Positions 16,842 to 26,399 of a DNA stretch of 48,356 nt are shown piece after piece. Below the pieces are notes generated by a model. The model had not been told where the DNA came from. It searched no databases and saw nothing but the letters and a program-made list of their open reading frames with translations. The position numbers were made by a program, and so were the translations under genes. Numbering within the stretch: the first letter of the stretch is position 1; each line of letters opens with the position of its first letter. Source of the stretch: an uncultured Lachnospiraceae bacterium (GTDB lineage Bacteria > Bacillota > Clostridia > Lachnospirales > Lachnospiraceae); the NCBI GenBank assembly GCA_947630125.1, contig CANRGO010000006.1, positions 1-48,356 on the forward strand. Reading direction: 5' to 3'.

Positions 16842-17309
16842 ATGAAACAAATACAGGGGATTGTGAAACGCATATGGAAGGATCTGAACCATTATAAATG
16901 GGGAATCCTCTTTTTTCTGATTTATTATGTTCTGGTTAAAAAAATATTTCATGCCTACTGCCCAGTTGTTATTGTTTCTGGAATTCCCTGCCCTGCCTGT
17001 GGACTAACAAGAGCAAGCTTCTTTCTTATAACAGGTCAGTTTATACGAGCCTATCATATGCATCCCTTAATTTTCCTGTATGGGGGATTCGGTTTGTATG
17101 TTTTTGTGAAACGCTATATTTTAAATCAAAAGATTAAGTATCTTAAATTGTGGATTGTACTCCTTCTTTTGTCTTTGATTGTTACATATTTGATACGGAT
17201 GTATTTGTATTTTCCGGGACATCCTCCGATCTCTTATACCAGACATAATTTGTTGGAAAAACATAGTGAGATTTACAATTTAATCATGTACAGATTGTTC
17301 GGATTGTGA
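16842..17309 (+). CDS. DUF2752 membrane protein
   Basis: A 155-residue protein with three or four membrane segments and the DUF2752 signature CPACGLTRA, following a short cysteine-containing loop (AYCP). The function of the family is not established. It lies 21 bases after the ABC-F gene and overlaps the region before the next gene, so all three may be cotranscribed. Confidence 0.85.
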   Translation: MKQIQGIVKRIWKDLNHYKWGILFFLIYYVLVKKIFHAYCPVVIVSGIPCPACGLTRASFFLITGQFIRAYHMHPLIFLYGGFGLYVFVKRYILNQKIKYLKLWIVLLLLSLIVTYLIRMYLYFPGHPPISYTRHNLLEKHSEIYNLIMYRLFGL

Positions 17310-17350
17310 TACAATTAATTCAAATGAGGGAAAAAACAGGAGGCAATTAC

Positions 17351-17773
17351 ATGGATAACAACAACCAATTTAACAGTCCAAATCAACAGAATGAAGGAGC
17401 ACGTCCTTACCAGAATTATATGAATAATTCTCCGCAGGATGGTCAATATAGCCAGGGTGGTCAGTACTCACAGTATGATGAAAATGGAATATTGAATCAA
17501 AATGTACAACAGGGAGGCTACCAGATCCCTATGGAAGAGCCAATGTCAGTTGGAGACTGGTTGATTATTCTATTGATTATGATGATTCCTTGTGTGAATA
17601 TTGTAATGGTATTTGTTTGGGCATTTAGTAACTCAGAAAAGAAAAGCAAATCAAATTACTTTAAAGCGATGCTTATCTGGAGTTTAATCTGGATTGTGTT
17701 ATCAATTGTACTTTCTGTTGTAATTGGCGCTAGTGTAATGTCACTTGTTCCACAGATGACAAGTTACTACTAA
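17351..17773 (+). CDS. Small membrane protein with Asn/Gln-rich N-terminus
   Basis: A 140-residue protein: residues 1-70 are polar and rich in Asn, Gln, Gly and Tyr (repeated GGQYSQ), followed by two hydrophobic segments (WLIILLIMMIPCVNIVMVFVW and a C-terminal WSLIWIVLSIVLSVVIG) joined by a lysine-rich loop. AGGAGG with a 7-base spacer fixes the start. The layout resembles small zinc-ribbon/DUF4190-type membrane proteins that often accompany DUF2752 genes. No enzyme motif is seen. Confidence 0.8.
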   Translation: MDNNNQFNSPNQQNEGARPYQNYMNNSPQDGQYSQGGQYSQYDENGILNQNVQQGGYQIPMEEPMSVGDWLIILLIMMIPCVNIVMVFVWAFSNSEKKSKSNYFKAMLIWSLIWIVLSIVLSVVIGASVMSLVPQMTSYY

Positions 17774-17790
17774 AATTACTTATAAAGTAA

Positions 17791-17825
17791 GGGAGTTCTT
17801 CTATAATAAGAGGAACTCCCTTTTT
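17791..17825 (+). terminator. Terminator after the Asn/Gln-rich membrane protein gene
   Basis: GGGAGTTCTTCT pairs with AGAGGAACTCCC (one G-U), followed by T5; it ends just before the convergent methyltransferase gene. Confidence 0.88.
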
Positions 17826-17831
17826 GATATG

Positions 17832-18692
17832 TTATTTACGCCAACGTCCACTTGCACCACAAGGAAGTACAAGACCGCTTTCTTTTACCAGGAGACCAAT
17901 TTCATCAGCCTCCACTTTGCCACCGTGTATGGTGGTAACAGCGGTGTTGATCATATACGATAACACAGCAGGCTGTAATCCAGTCGTATAAGAATTAACC
18001 AGAAAGAACAAAGGGTTGTTGGAAAGAAGTTTTGTTGTCAGGGTAATAAATGGAAAGATGGATTCTTCGATTTTCCAAATTTCGCCCTTTGGTCCACGTC
18101 CATAGGAAGGTGGATCCATAATAATGGCATCATAAACATTTCCTCTTCGAATCTCTCGCTCCACAAACTTCACACAGTCATCTACCAGATAACGAATCGG
18201 TGCATCTTCTAATCCGGAAGCGCTGGCATTTTCCTTCGCCCAGCCAACCATACCTTTTGAAGCATCCACGTGGGTAACGGTTGCACCAGCTTTTGCAGCT
18301 GCCAGGGTTGCTCCCCCTGTGTATGCAAATAAATTTAAAACTTTAATAGGGCGATTGGCTTTCTTTATTAAATCAGAGAACCAATCCCAATTGGTAGCCT
18401 GTTCAGGAAATAAACCTGTATGTTTAAAACTAAATGGTTTTAAGCCAAAGGTTAAATCTTTATACTTTATATTCCATTCATTTGGAAGGTTAAAAAATTC
18501 CCATTCTCCACCACCTTGGCTGCTTCTGTGATAGTGACCATTCATTTTATTCCAACCAACATTCTTTTTGGGAGTATCCCATATAACCTGAGGATCTGGT
18601 CTGACCAAAAGGTAATTTCCCCAGCGTTCTAATTTTTCTCCACTTGAAGTATCTAGTACTTCATAATCTTTCCATTGATCTGCAATCCACAT
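17832..18692 (-). CDS. RlmI-like SAM-dependent methyltransferase
   Basis: A 286-residue protein of the Methyltrans_SAM class. It has an SAM-binding motif I (VLNLFAYTGGATLAAAKAGA), motif II acidic residue (VTHVDAS) and catalytic motif IV DPPSYGRGPKG, as in 23S rRNA base methylases of the RlmI/RlmK type. It lacks the N-terminal PUA domain of RlmI, so the exact RNA target is open. ATG at 18692 follows CAGGAG by five bases; the upstream alternative at 18713 has no such site. Confidence 0.87.
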   Translation of the reverse strand: MWIADQWKDYEVLDTSSGEKLERWGNYLLVRPDPQVIWDTPKKNVGWNKMNGHYHRSSQGGGEWEFFNLPNEWNIKYKDLTFGLKPFSFKHTGLFPEQATNWDWFSDLIKKANRPIKVLNLFAYTGGATLAAAKAGATVTHVDASKGMVGWAKENASASGLEDAPIRYLVDDCVKFVEREIRRGNVYDAIIMDPPSYGRGPKGEIWKIEESIFPFITLTTKLLSNNPLFFLVNSYTTGLQPAVLSYMINTAVTTIHGGKVEADEIGLLVKESGLVLPCGASGRWRK

Positions 18693-18801
18693 AATAACTC
18701 CTGCTGCATACATCCGTATGATCTTATTTGTTTATTTCTTTAAAATATGTATTTAATATACACGAAAGCCTTCTTTTTGGCAAATTAATTGTAACATAGT
18801 A

Positions 18802-18831
18802 TTGCTATATTTTCGTACACTATGGTAAAAT
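18802..18831 (+). promoter_or_regulatory. Promoter of the DUF4190 gene
   Basis: TTGCTA (18802-18807) and TAAAAT (18826-18831) are 18 bp apart, 31 bases before the start codon; AGAGGAGGG is the ribosome site. Confidence 0.55.
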
Positions 18832-18862
18832 AAATTGAAATTCTTTAGAGGAGGGTTTAAAC

Positions 18863-19171
18863 ATGGATAACAATAATATGTATCAGCAACCAACTGGTAA
18901 TCAGCCTGTTAATAACAATAAGGCAACAGCATCTTTAGTTCTTGGTATTATTTCTTTGGTGTGTATTTTCACAGGGTATGGAACGATTTTAGGTATCATC
19001 GCAGGTGTAATTGGTTTGGTTTTGGGTATCCAGGCTAAAAAAGAAGCACCATCAGGCATGGCAACTGCAGGTATTGTATTAAGTGTTATTGGTTTAGCGC
19101 TTTGTGCTCTTACATTCCTTGCATGTGTAGCATGCATTGGAATCATTGGTTCTATGGGAGCTTTTTACTAA
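18863..19171 (+). CDS. DUF4190-type small membrane protein
   Basis: A 102-residue protein: a short polar N-terminus (MDNNNMYQQP...) followed by two glycine-rich membrane segments (ASLVLGIISLVCIFTGYGTILGIIAG and GIVLSVIGLALC) in the DUF4190 pattern, with cysteines in the second. The function is unknown. Its N-terminus resembles that of the gene at 17351. It has its own promoter and terminator, pointing to independent expression. Confidence 0.85.
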   Translation: MDNNNMYQQPTGNQPVNNNKATASLVLGIISLVCIFTGYGTILGIIAGVIGLVLGIQAKKEAPSGMATAGIVLSVIGLALCALTFLACVACIGIIGSMGAFY

Positions 19172-19200
19172 AAACAGTGGTTTACTTAAAGAAAAAAAAG

Positions 19201-19240
19201 CTGTTTCTTCTATTATAATATAGAAGAAGCAGTTTTTTTT
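19201..19240 (+). terminator. Terminator after the DUF4190 gene
   Basis: CTGTTTCTTCTA (19201-19212) pairs with TAGAAGAAGCAG (19221-19232, one G-U), preceded by A8 and followed by T8, so it can act in both directions. Confidence 0.92.
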
Positions 19241-19252
19241 ATATATGGATTA

Positions 19253-19261
19253 TGGTATAAT
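19253..19261 (+). promoter_or_regulatory. Extended -10 promoter for lgt
   Basis: TGG-TATAAT (TATAAT at 19256-19261) has the TGn extension; the only -35 candidate is the terminator T-run. Its place downstream of 19245 rules out an lgt start there. Confidence 0.5.
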
Positions 19262-19295
19262 CATTCATATGCTTCGGATTTCAGGGGGAAAATAC

Positions 19296-20075
19296 GTGTT
19301 ACCAGTTATTCAAATTGGAAAGATTCAAATTGCAACCTATGGACTTATGATTATGCTTGGATTCATCTGCGCAGTCTTAGTTGGAATTAAAATAGGGAAA
19401 AGAAAACAATTAAAAACGGAGGATGTTCTGTTTGCTTTTTTATATGGAATTGTTGGTGTGGTAATTGGTGGAAAACTTCTCTATATTTTGGTAAGCCTTC
19501 CGGATCTGATTCAATATCGGGAACTGATATTTCGAAACAAAGAATCTTTTATTTCTGTTTTGCAGGGAGGATTTGTGTTTTATGGTGGCTTGCTGGGAGG
19601 AAGTTATGGTATCTTTAGGTATTGCAGAAGATATGGCATTTCCTTATCCGATATGTTCTACGCAGTGATTCCTGGAATTCCGTTACTTCATGGAATTGGA
19701 AGAGTTGGATGTTTTGCAGCAGGTTGTTGTTATGGGATAGAATATCAAGGAATCTTTCACGTTACGTTCAGCCATTCACCGGTAGCGCCAAACCTGGTTC
19801 CACTTTTTCCAGTACAGCTCCTGGAAAGTATGGTTAATTTTCTGATCTTTCTCTTATTATGTTATCTGGTTCTGAAAGGAAAGGAAACAATGGAACTAGC
19901 CTTGACGTATACTATTTGTTATGGGATTATGAGGTTTGTTTTAGAATTTTTCAGAGGAGACCGGTTGCGTGGAATCGTATTTGGATTATCGACTTCTCAA
20001 TGGATTAGTTTGATACTGGTTCTAACAGCTTCCTATATTATTATAAGAAGAAAAAACTTTTTAAAAAATATTTAA
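19296..20075 (+). CDS. lgt: Prolipoprotein diacylglyceryl transferase
   Basis: A 259-residue membrane enzyme that moves diacylglyceryl from phosphatidylglycerol to the lipobox cysteine of prelipoproteins. It has seven membrane segments, the family signature HGIGRVGCFAAGCCYG with the essential arginine, and the C-terminal RFVLEFFRGDR motif. The GTG at 19296 is chosen because AGGGGG (19283-19288) is seven bases upstream and the protein then begins VLPVIQIG, as usual. It stands alone before the ribosomal cluster. Confidence 0.95.
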   Translation: MLPVIQIGKIQIATYGLMIMLGFICAVLVGIKIGKRKQLKTEDVLFAFLYGIVGVVIGGKLLYILVSLPDLIQYRELIFRNKESFISVLQGGFVFYGGLLGGSYGIFRYCRRYGISLSDMFYAVIPGIPLLHGIGRVGCFAAGCCYGIEYQGIFHVTFSHSPVAPNLVPLFPVQLLESMVNFLIFLLLCYLVLKGKETMELALTYTICYGIMRFVLEFFRGDRLRGIVFGLSTSQWISLILVLTASYIIIRRKNFLKNI

Positions 20076-20083
20076 AAAAGTAC

Positions 20084-20112
20084 TTGCATGCTGTGAAAAC
20101 ATCATGTATACT
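20084..20112 (+). promoter_or_regulatory. Promoter of the S10 operon
   Basis: TTGCAT (20084-20089) and TATACT (20107-20112) are exactly 17 bp apart. The start codon of rpsJ lies 253 bases downstream, leaving a leader of about 245 bases. Confidence 0.8.
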
Positions 20113-20119
20113 ACTTATT

Positions 20120-20364
20120 GCTGTGGCATGATAGCTGTGAAGCGAGAGGTTGCTGTTGTATTCAACAGGTTTTCCGTGGAGCGAATGTCAAGTTAGGAAA
20201 CTGACGACAAGTCACTGTACAAACAAAACGTCTACCAAAAGGTAGAAACAACGTGTAGGGATAAGATTGTAAAGCGTGCAATTTTAGGACACACACGGGA
20301 GAGTGTACAGTCACCGCTTGTCGTACTTAAGAATTAGAAGTGCGAAAAGGAGGCGACTTTTTTT
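20120..20364 (+). promoter_or_regulatory. Structured leader of the S10 operon
   Basis: The leader has a long-range stem just before the ribosome site: ACGACAAG (20204-20211) pairs with CTTGTCGT (20317-20324), and ACTGTACA (20214-20221) pairs with TGTACAGT (20304-20311), both perfect. It encloses a smaller hairpin (CTACC-aaaa-GGTAG, 20232-20245). No T-run follows, which speaks for control of translation or RNA stability rather than termination. Autoregulation by an operon product such as L4 is known in other bacteria; the ligand here is inference. Confidence 0.6.
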
Positions 20365-20682
20365 ATGGCAAGTCAAGTAATGAGAATCACACTAAAAGCG
20401 TATGAGCACCAATTGGTGGATGCATCTGCGAAAAAGATCATCGAAACAGTTAAGAAAAATGGATCTCAGGTAAGTGGACCAGTTCCCCTTCCTACAAAAA
20501 AGGAAATTGTGACCATCTTAAGAGCGGTACACAAATACAAAGATTCCAGAGAACAGTTCGAACAAAGAACACACAAAAGATTAATCGACATCATGGCACC
20601 AACGGCTAAAACTGTAGACGCTTTACAGAGATTAGAAATGCCAGCAGGCGTGTATATCGATATCAAAATGAAAAACAAATAA
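20365..20682 (+). CDS. rpsJ: Ribosomal protein S10 (NusE)
   Basis: 105 residues, full length, with the conserved [13 protein letters not shown] start and the THKRLIDI loop. It is part of the 30S head and also the NusE partner in antitermination. AAAGGAGG precedes the ATG at an unusually long gap of about ten T-rich bases. First gene of the S10 operon. Confidence 0.98.
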   Translation: MASQVMRITLKAYEHQLVDASAKKIIETVKKNGSQVSGPVPLPTKKEIVTILRAVHKYKDSREQFEQRTHKRLIDIMAPTAKTVDALQRLEMPAGVYIDIKMKNK

Positions 20683-20697
20683 GACCCCTACTAGTAT

Positions 20698-20719
20698 GAA
20701 TAATCCTTGTTGATTATTC
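20698..20719 (+). other. Intercistronic hairpin between rpsJ and rplC
   Basis: GAATAATC and GATTATTC form a perfect 8-bp stem with a 6-base loop. No T-run follows, so it is not a terminator. Confidence 0.6.
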
Positions 20720-20748
20720 CGCTGTAGACAAAACAGGAGGTAAAGGAA

Positions 20749-21432
20749 ATGAAGAAAGCTATTTTAGCTACAAAAGTCGGAATGACTCAAATCTTCAGTG
20801 AAACAGGCGCATTAATCCCTGTAACAGTACTTCAGGCTGGTCCTTGTGTAGTAACACAGGTTAAAACAGTTGAAAACGATGGTTACAAAGCGGTTCAGGT
20901 TGGTTTCGCAGATAAGAAAGACAAAATTGTTAACAGAGACAAAGCTGGGAAGAAAGAAATCGTTCATAGACATGGTGTTAACAAAGCAGAAAGAGGACAC
21001 TTTGAAAAAGCGGGTGTTACTTCTAAAAGATATGTAAGAGAATTCAAACTCGAAAACGCAGAAGAATATACTTTGGCACAAGAAATTAAAGCTGATATCT
21101 TCGCAGCTGGAGATAGAATTGATGTATCTGCTATTTCAAAAGGAAAAGGATTCCAGGGTGCTATTAAAAGACATGGTCAATCCAGAGGACCTATGGCTCA
21201 TGGTTCTAAATTCCATCGTCACCAAGGTTCCAACGGTGCTTGTTCAAGCCCAAGTCGTGTATTCAAAGGAAAAGGAATGCCAGGACACATGGGAAATAAA
21301 AAAGTAACTGTTCAAAACCTTGAAATTGTTAGAGTAGATGCTGATAAGAATTTGCTTTTAGTAAAAGGCGCAGTACCAGGACCTAAAAAAGCTTTGATTA
21401 CAGTAAAAAACACCGTAAAAGTTGAAGCTTAA
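20749..21432 (+). CDS. rplC: Ribosomal protein L3
   Basis: 227 residues, somewhat longer than the E. coli protein. It begins with [14 protein letters not shown] and has the globular part followed by the long GHGSKFHR-type loop that reaches the peptidyl transferase centre. AGGAGG is well placed. Early assembly protein of the 50S subunit. Confidence 0.98.
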   Translation: MKKAILATKVGMTQIFSETGALIPVTVLQAGPCVVTQVKTVENDGYKAVQVGFADKKDKIVNRDKAGKKEIVHRHGVNKAERGHFEKAGVTSKRYVREFKLENAEEYTLAQEIKADIFAAGDRIDVSAISKGKGFQGAIKRHGQSRGPMAHGSKFHRHQGSNGACSSPSRVFKGKGMPGHMGNKKVTVQNLEIVRVDADKNLLLVKGAVPGPKKALITVKNTVKVEA

Positions 21433-21458
21433 ATTAGGATGAAAGGAGGACCATTCAG

Positions 21459-22079
21459 ATGGCAAACGTATCTGTTTATAATATGGAAGGCAAAGAAGTT
21501 GGAACAATTAACTTAAGCGATGATGTATTCGGAGTTGAAATCAATAAACACTTAGTACATTTAGCAGTTGTTCAACAGCTTGCAAATAATCGTCAGGGAA
21601 CACAGAAAGCAAAGACTCGTTCTGAAGTAAGTGGCGGTGGAAGAAAACCTTGGAGACAAAAAGGAACAGGTCATGCAAGACAAGGTTCAACAAGATCTCC
21701 TCAGTGGACAGGAGGCGGTGTAGTATTCGCTCCAACACCTAGAGATTATTCTTTCAAGTTAAATAAGAAAGAAAAAAGAATCGCATTAAAATCTGCTTTA
21801 ACAAGCAAAGTAATTGATAAAAAAATTATGGTACTTGATGAATTAAAATTTGATGGTATCAAAACAAAGAAATTCCAGGAAGTTTTAGACAACCTGAAAG
21901 TAACCAGAGGACTTGTAATTATCGCTGAAAATGATGCTAATGTAGTTATGTCTGCAAAAAACATCGCTTCAGTAAATACAACATTAATCAATACCATTAA
22001 TGTTTACGATATTATGAAAGCTCAGACAGTTGTAATTACAAAAGACGCTGTTAAAATGATCGAGGAGGTGTACGCATAA
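21459..22079 (+). CDS. rplD: Ribosomal protein L4
   Basis: 206 residues, with the loop motif [21 protein letters not shown] that lines the exit tunnel (macrolide-contact region; split as WRQKGTG and GSTRSPQW). No resistance-type change is evident in it. In E. coli L4 regulates this operon. Its stop overlaps the rplW start by one base (TAATG). Confidence 0.98.
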   Translation: MANVSVYNMEGKEVGTINLSDDVFGVEINKHLVHLAVVQQLANNRQGTQKAKTRSEVSGGGRKPWRQKGTGHARQGSTRSPQWTGGGVVFAPTPRDYSFKLNKKEKRIALKSALTSKVIDKKIMVLDELKFDGIKTKKFQEVLDNLKVTRGLVIIAENDANVVMSAKNIASVNTTLINTINVYDIMKAQTVVITKDAVKMIEEVYA

Positions 22080-22378
22080 TGGCAGATTTAAAATATTATG
22101 ATGTAATCCTCAAACCAGTTGTTACTGAAAAAAGTATGGCTGGCATGGGCGATAAGAAATATACATTTTTAGTTCATCCAGAAGCTAACAAATCTCAGAT
22201 TAAAGAAGCTGTAGAAAAAATGTTTGCTGGAACAAAAGTGAAAAATGTTAATACAATGAACATGGATGGAAAAAGTAAAAGACGTGGAGCTACTTCTGGT
22301 AAAACATCTAAAACCAAAAAAGCAATCGTATCTTTAACTGAAGACAGCAAAGAAATCGAAGTGTTCACAGGTCTGTAA
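22079..22378 (+). CDS. rplW: Ribosomal protein L23
   Basis: 99 residues; typical [11 protein letters not shown] start and KxFG-like basic loop. It forms the docking site for trigger factor and SRP at the tunnel exit. Translationally coupled to rplD. Confidence 0.97.
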   Translation: MADLKYYDVILKPVVTEKSMAGMGDKKYTFLVHPEANKSQIKEAVEKMFAGTKVKNVNTMNMDGKSKRRGATSGKTSKTKKAIVSLTEDSKEIEVFTGL

Positions 22379-22425
22379 GAATTAGCAGAACCTAAATAAA
22401 TGCAAAAAAGCATGATAATAAATTG

Positions 22426-22447
22426 AGAATTGGAAGTCACCAATTCT
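22426..22447 (+). other. Intercistronic hairpin between rplW and rplB
   Basis: AGAATTGG and CCAATTCT form a perfect 8-bp stem with a 6-base loop, 10 bases before the rplB ribosome site, without a T-run. Confidence 0.6.
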
Positions 22448-22466
22448 AAATGAGAGGAGAATTACA

Positions 22467-23309
22467 ATGGGAATTAAAACATACCGCCCATATACACCTT
22501 CCAGAAGAAATATGACTAGTTCAGATTTTGCGGAAATCACAAAAGATACCCCTGAAAAATCACTTTGTGCACCATTAAGCAAAACAGCAGGTCGTAACAA
22601 TCAGGGTAAAATTACTGTTAGACATCGCGGTGGCGGAGCTAAGAGAAAATACAGAATTATCGATTTTAAAAGAAATAAAGATGGTATTCCAGCTACTGTA
22701 ATCGGAATCGAATATGATCCAAACAGAACTGCAAACATCGCTTTAATCTGCTACGCAGACGGTGAAAAAGCTTATATCTTAGCACCTCAAGGTTTAACAG
22801 ATGGCATGACAGTTATGAATGGTGCAACAGCAGAAGTTAAAGTGGGTAACTGCTTACCTTTATCTCAGATTCCAGTAGGTACACAGGTTCATAACATTGA
22901 ATTATTCCCTGGAAAAGGCGGACAGATGGTTCGTTCAGCAGGAAATAGTGCTCAGTTAATGGCGAAAGAAGGAAAATACGCTACTCTTAGATTACCTTCA
23001 GGCGAAATGAGAATGGTTCCAATCGAAGGACGTGCTACAGTTGGCGCAGTTGGTAATGGAGATCATAGTCTTATCAATATTGGTAAAGCTGGTCGTAAAC
23101 GTCACATGGGCTTCAGACCTACAGTTCGTGGATCTGTAATGAATCCTAATGACCATCCACACGGTGGTGGTGAAGGAAGAACCGGTATCGGTCGTCCTGG
23201 TCCAAGTACACCATGGGGCAAACCTGCTCTTGGATTAAAGACTCGTAAGAAAAAGAAACATTCTAACAAGTTAATCGTAAGAAGAAGAGACGGTAAAGCT
23301 ATTAAATAA
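22467..23309 (+). CDS. rplB: Ribosomal protein L2
   Basis: 280 residues, normal length. It has [16 protein letters not shown] near the N-terminus and the C-terminal [14 protein letters not shown] motif containing the conserved histidine near the peptidyl transferase centre. Needed for subunit joining. Confidence 0.98.
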   Translation: MGIKTYRPYTPSRRNMTSSDFAEITKDTPEKSLCAPLSKTAGRNNQGKITVRHRGGGAKRKYRIIDFKRNKDGIPATVIGIEYDPNRTANIALICYADGEKAYILAPQGLTDGMTVMNGATAEVKVGNCLPLSQIPVGTQVHNIELFPGKGGQMVRSAGNSAQLMAKEGKYATLRLPSGEMRMVPIEGRATVGAVGNGDHSLINIGKAGRKRHMGFRPTVRGSVMNPNDHPHGGGEGRTGIGRPGPSTPWGKPALGLKTRKKKKHSNKLIVRRRDGKAIK

Positions 23310-23336
23310 CAATGTTGATATGAAGGAGGAAGAATC

Positions 23337-23621
23337 ATGGCTAGATCATTAAAAAAAGGACCGTTTGCAGATGCAAGCCTACTTAAAAAAATAGATGCTA
23401 TGAATGCAGCAGGCGGTAAACAGGTTATTAAAACCTGGTCACGTCGTTCTACGATTTTCCCAACATTTGTTGGAGCAACAATCGCAGTACACGATGGCAG
23501 AAAACACGTTCCTGTATATGTAACTGAAGATATGGTTGGACATAAACTTGGTGAGTTCGTTGCTACAAGAACTTACAGAGGACATGGAAAAGACGAAAAA
23601 AAATCAAAAGTTAAACGATAA
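23337..23621 (+). CDS. rpsS: Ribosomal protein S19
   Basis: 94 residues with ARSLKKGPF start and the GHKLGEF/TRTYRGH C-terminal motifs. It contacts the A-site finger in the 30S head. AAGGAGG precedes it at a good distance. Confidence 0.98.
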   Translation: MARSLKKGPFADASLLKKIDAMNAAGGKQVIKTWSRRSTIFPTFVGATIAVHDGRKHVPVYVTEDMVGHKLGEFVATRTYRGHGKDEKKSKVKR

Positions 23622-23647
23622 GAGTTTTCGAAAGGAGGTTTTAATCC

Positions 23648-24034
23648 ATGGCAAAAGGACATAGATCCCAAATAAAAAGAGAAAGAAATGCGAATAAAGA
23701 TACCAGACCAAGTGCGAAATTATCTTATGCAAGAGTATCTGTTCAAAAAGCATGCTTTGTTTTAGATGCCATTAGAGGCAAAGATGTGACAACAGCTTTA
23801 GCTATTTTGGAATATAATCCAAGATACGCTTCTAGTCTACTAAAAAAATTGTTAGAATCAGCAATTGCAAATGCAGAAAACAACAATGGAATGAAAGTTG
23901 AAAATCTTTACATTGCTGAATGTTATGCAAATAAAGGACCTACAATGAAGAGAGTGAAACCAAGAGCACAGGGTAGAGCTTACAGAATTGAAAAAAGAAT
24001 GAGCCACTTAACTGTTGTGCTTAACGAAAGATAG
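23648..24034 (+). CDS. rplV: Ribosomal protein L22
   Basis: 128 residues with the long hairpin loop (KGPTMKRVKPRAQGRAY) that reaches into the exit tunnel next to L4. The N-terminus has a 15-20 residue basic extension (AKGHRSQIKRERNANKDTR) compared with the E. coli protein. Confidence 0.97.
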   Translation: MAKGHRSQIKRERNANKDTRPSAKLSYARVSVQKACFVLDAIRGKDVTTALAILEYNPRYASSLLKKLLESAIANAENNNGMKVENLYIAECYANKGPTMKRVKPRAQGRAYRIEKRMSHLTVVLNER

Positions 24035-24043
24035 GAGGAAATT

Positions 24044-24721
24044 ATGGGACAGAAAGTTAATCCTCACGGCCTCAGAGTCGGAATTATAAAAGATTGGGAT
24101 TCCAAATGGTATGCTGAATCAGAATTTTCCGATTACTTAGCTGAAGACTATAAAATAAGAAAATTTTTAAAGAAAAAGTTATACAGTGCAGGAATTTCTA
24201 AAATTGAAATTGAAAGAGCATCTGACAGAGTTAAAGTGGTTATCTTCACAGCAAAACCTGGTATCATCATTGGTAAAGGTGGAAATGAAATCGAAATAAC
24301 CAAAGCAGAACTTGCAAAACTTACTGATAAAAAAGTGCTTGTAGATATCAAAGAAGTCAAAAGACCTGACAAAGATGCTCAGTTAGTAGCAGAAAACATT
24401 GCTCAGCAGTTAGAAAATCGTATCTCTTTCAGAAGAGCTATGAAATCTACTATGAGCAGAACTTTGAAATCTGGAGCTCTTGGAATTAAAACTGCTGTTG
24501 CAGGACGTCTTGGCGGAGCTGATATGGCTCGTACAGAGTTCTACAGCGAAGGTACTATTCCACTTCAGACTTTAAGAGCAGATATCGACTATGGATTCGC
24601 TGAAGCAGATACAACTTTTGGTAAATTAGGCGTAAAAGTTTGGATCTACAAAGGCGAAATACTTCCTACGAAAGCAAATAAAGAAGGAAACACAACTTCT
24701 AAGGAAGGGAGCGACAAATAA
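24044..24721 (+). CDS. rpsC: Ribosomal protein S3
   Basis: 225 residues with an N-terminal KH domain ([14 protein letters not shown]) and the C-terminal [16 protein letters not shown] region, part of the mRNA entry site. Its final base overlaps the first base of rplP (TAATG). Confidence 0.98.
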   Translation: MGQKVNPHGLRVGIIKDWDSKWYAESEFSDYLAEDYKIRKFLKKKLYSAGISKIEIERASDRVKVVIFTAKPGIIIGKGGNEIEITKAELAKLTDKKVLVDIKEVKRPDKDAQLVAENIAQQLENRISFRRAMKSTMSRTLKSGALGIKTAVAGRLGGADMARTEFYSEGTIPLQTLRADIDYGFAEADTTFGKLGVKVWIYKGEILPTKANKEGNTTSKEGSDK

Positions 24722-25158
24722 TGTTAATGCCAAAAAGAGTAAAACGTCGTAAACAGTTCCGTGGATCTATGGCTGGAAAAGCTACCAGAGGTAATGTTAT
24801 TTCCTACGGCGAATATGGTATCGTGGCTATGGAGCCATGTTGGATCAAATCAAATCAAATTGAAGCAGCCCGTGTTGCTATGACTCGTTATATCAAACGT
24901 GGTGGTCAAGTTTGGATTAAAATTTTCCCTGACAAACCAGTAACAGCAAAACCTGCTGAAACTCGTATGGGATCTGGTAAAGGATCACTTGAATACTGGG
25001 TAGCAGTTGTAAAACCAGGACGCGTTATGTTTGAAATTTCAGGAGTTCCTCAGGAAGTTGCAACAGAAGCTTTACGTCTTGCAATGCATAAGCTTCCATG
25101 TAAATGTAAAATTGTTACCAAAGCAGACTTGGAAGGCGGTGTATCAAATGAAAAATAA
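24721..25158 (+). CDS. rplP: Ribosomal protein L16
   Basis: 145 residues, normal. It has [15 protein letters not shown] at the start and the conserved RMGSGKG motif near the tRNA-binding site. The start overlaps the rpsC stop by one base. The rpmC gene begins inside its last codons. Confidence 0.98.
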   Translation: MLMPKRVKRRKQFRGSMAGKATRGNVISYGEYGIVAMEPCWIKSNQIEAARVAMTRYIKRGGQVWIKIFPDKPVTAKPAETRMGSGKGSLEYWVAVVKPGRVMFEISGVPQEVATEALRLAMHKLPCKCKIVTKADLEGGVSNEK

Positions 25159-25357
25159 CAAGTATGTAGAAGATTTAAAAGCAAAATCAGCTGCAGAACT
25201 AGCAGGTGAGTTAGTAGCTGCTAAAAAAGAACTTTTCAATTTGAGATTCCAGAATGCTACAAATCAGTTAGATAACACAGCAAGAATTAAAGATGTTAGA
25301 AAAAATATTGCTAGAATTCAAACAATAATAACTGAAAAGGCAAAAGTAGCTGAATAA
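25148..25357 (+). CDS. rpmC: Ribosomal protein L29
   Basis: 69 residues, two helices with the LFNLRFQ signature. The ATG at 25148 lies inside rplP (11-base overlap) in another frame, behind GGAAGGCGG, and gives the usual short protein; a longer in-frame extension inside rplP is not needed. Confidence 0.96.
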   Translation: MKNNKYVEDLKAKSAAELAGELVAAKKELFNLRFQNATNQLDNTARIKDVRKNIARIQTIITEKAKVAE

Positions 25358-25404
25358 GCAAAACCTTTGCGATAGTATGGAATTTTTGAAAGGAGATTTT
25401 AACC

Positions 25405-25659
25405 GTGGAAAGAAATTTAAGAAAAACACGTAGTGGTAAAGTTGTAAGCAACAAAATGGATAAAACAATTGTTGTAGCAGTTGAAGATCATGTAAAACAT
25501 CCTCTTTACAGCAAAATCGTAAAAAGAACTTATAAATTAAAGGCACATGATGAAAACAATGATTGTAACATTGGAGATACAGTAAAAGTTATGGAAACAA
25601 AACCAATCTCTAAAGATAAGAGATGGAGACTTGTAGAAATTATTGGCAGAGCTAAATAA
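25405..25659 (+). CDS. rpsQ: Ribosomal protein S17
   Basis: 84 residues of OB fold, with [30 protein letters not shown] and [18 protein letters not shown] conserved segments. GTG start with AAAGGAG upstream. Confidence 0.97.
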   Translation: MERNLRKTRSGKVVSNKMDKTIVVAVEDHVKHPLYSKIVKRTYKLKAHDENNDCNIGDTVKVMETKPISKDKRWRLVEIIGRAK

Positions 25660-25685
25660 TTTTTACTCTTGGAAGGAGAATTAGC

Positions 25686-26054
25686 ATGATACAACAAGAA
25701 AGCAGACTTAGAGTCGCTGATAATACTGGTGCAAAAGAAATCCTTTGTATTAGAGTATTAGGCGGATCTACAAGAAGATATGCGAATATTGGTGATGTTA
25801 TTGTAGCCAGCGTTAAAGATGCAACACCAGGCGGCGTTGTAAAAAAAGGCGATGTAGTGAAAGCAGTAGTTGTACGTTCTGTTAAAGGTGCACGTCGTAA
25901 AGACGGTTCTTATATTAAATTTGACGAAAATGCTGCTGTTATCATTAAAGATGACAAAACTCCAAAAGGGACTCGTATTTTTGGACCAGTAGCAAGAGAG
26001 CTTCGTGAAAAACAATTTATGAAAATTGTTTCACTTGCTCCCGAAGTATTATAG
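25686..26054 (+). CDS. rplN: Ribosomal protein L14
   Basis: 122 residues, exactly the usual length, starting [18 protein letters not shown]. It is located at the subunit interface and is also the target of the silencing factor RsfS. AAGGAG upstream. Confidence 0.98.
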   Translation: MIQQESRLRVADNTGAKEILCIRVLGGSTRRYANIGDVIVASVKDATPGGVVKKGDVVKAVVVRSVKGARRKDGSYIKFDENAAVIIKDDKTPKGTRIFGPVARELREKQFMKIVSLAPEVL

Positions 26055-26064
26055 GAGGTACCAC

Positions 26065-26376
26065 ATGTCAACTATGAAAATTAAAAAAGGTGATACTGTA
26101 AAAGTAATCGCCGGCAAAGATAATGGCAAAGAAGGAACAGTTGTTTCTGTTGATCCTAAAAACGGTAAAGTTTTAGTTGAAGGCGTAAACATGATCACAA
26201 AACATACAAAACCTTCTGCAGCAAATCAAAATGGTGGGATTGTTCATAAAGAAGCACCTATTGAAATTTCAAACGTAATGTTTGTTCACAAAGGAAAAGC
26301 AACAAGAGTTGGCTTTAAACTTGCAGGTGACAAAAAAGTTCGTTTCGCTAAATCAACAGGTGAAGTAATTGATTAA
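26065..26376 (+). CDS. rplX: Ribosomal protein L24
   Basis: 103 residues with an N-terminal KOW motif ([17 protein letters not shown]). AGGAGG at 26053-26058 overlaps the rplN stop and fixes ATG 26065; a longer frame inside rplN is unlikely. Assembly initiator protein of the 50S subunit. Confidence 0.97.
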   Translation: MSTMKIKKGDTVKVIAGKDNGKEGTVVSVDPKNGKVLVEGVNMITKHTKPSAANQNGGIVHKEAPIEISNVMFVHKGKATRVGFKLAGDKKVRFAKSTGEVID

Positions 26377-26399
26377 TTCTAAGAGAGGAGGTCTATATC

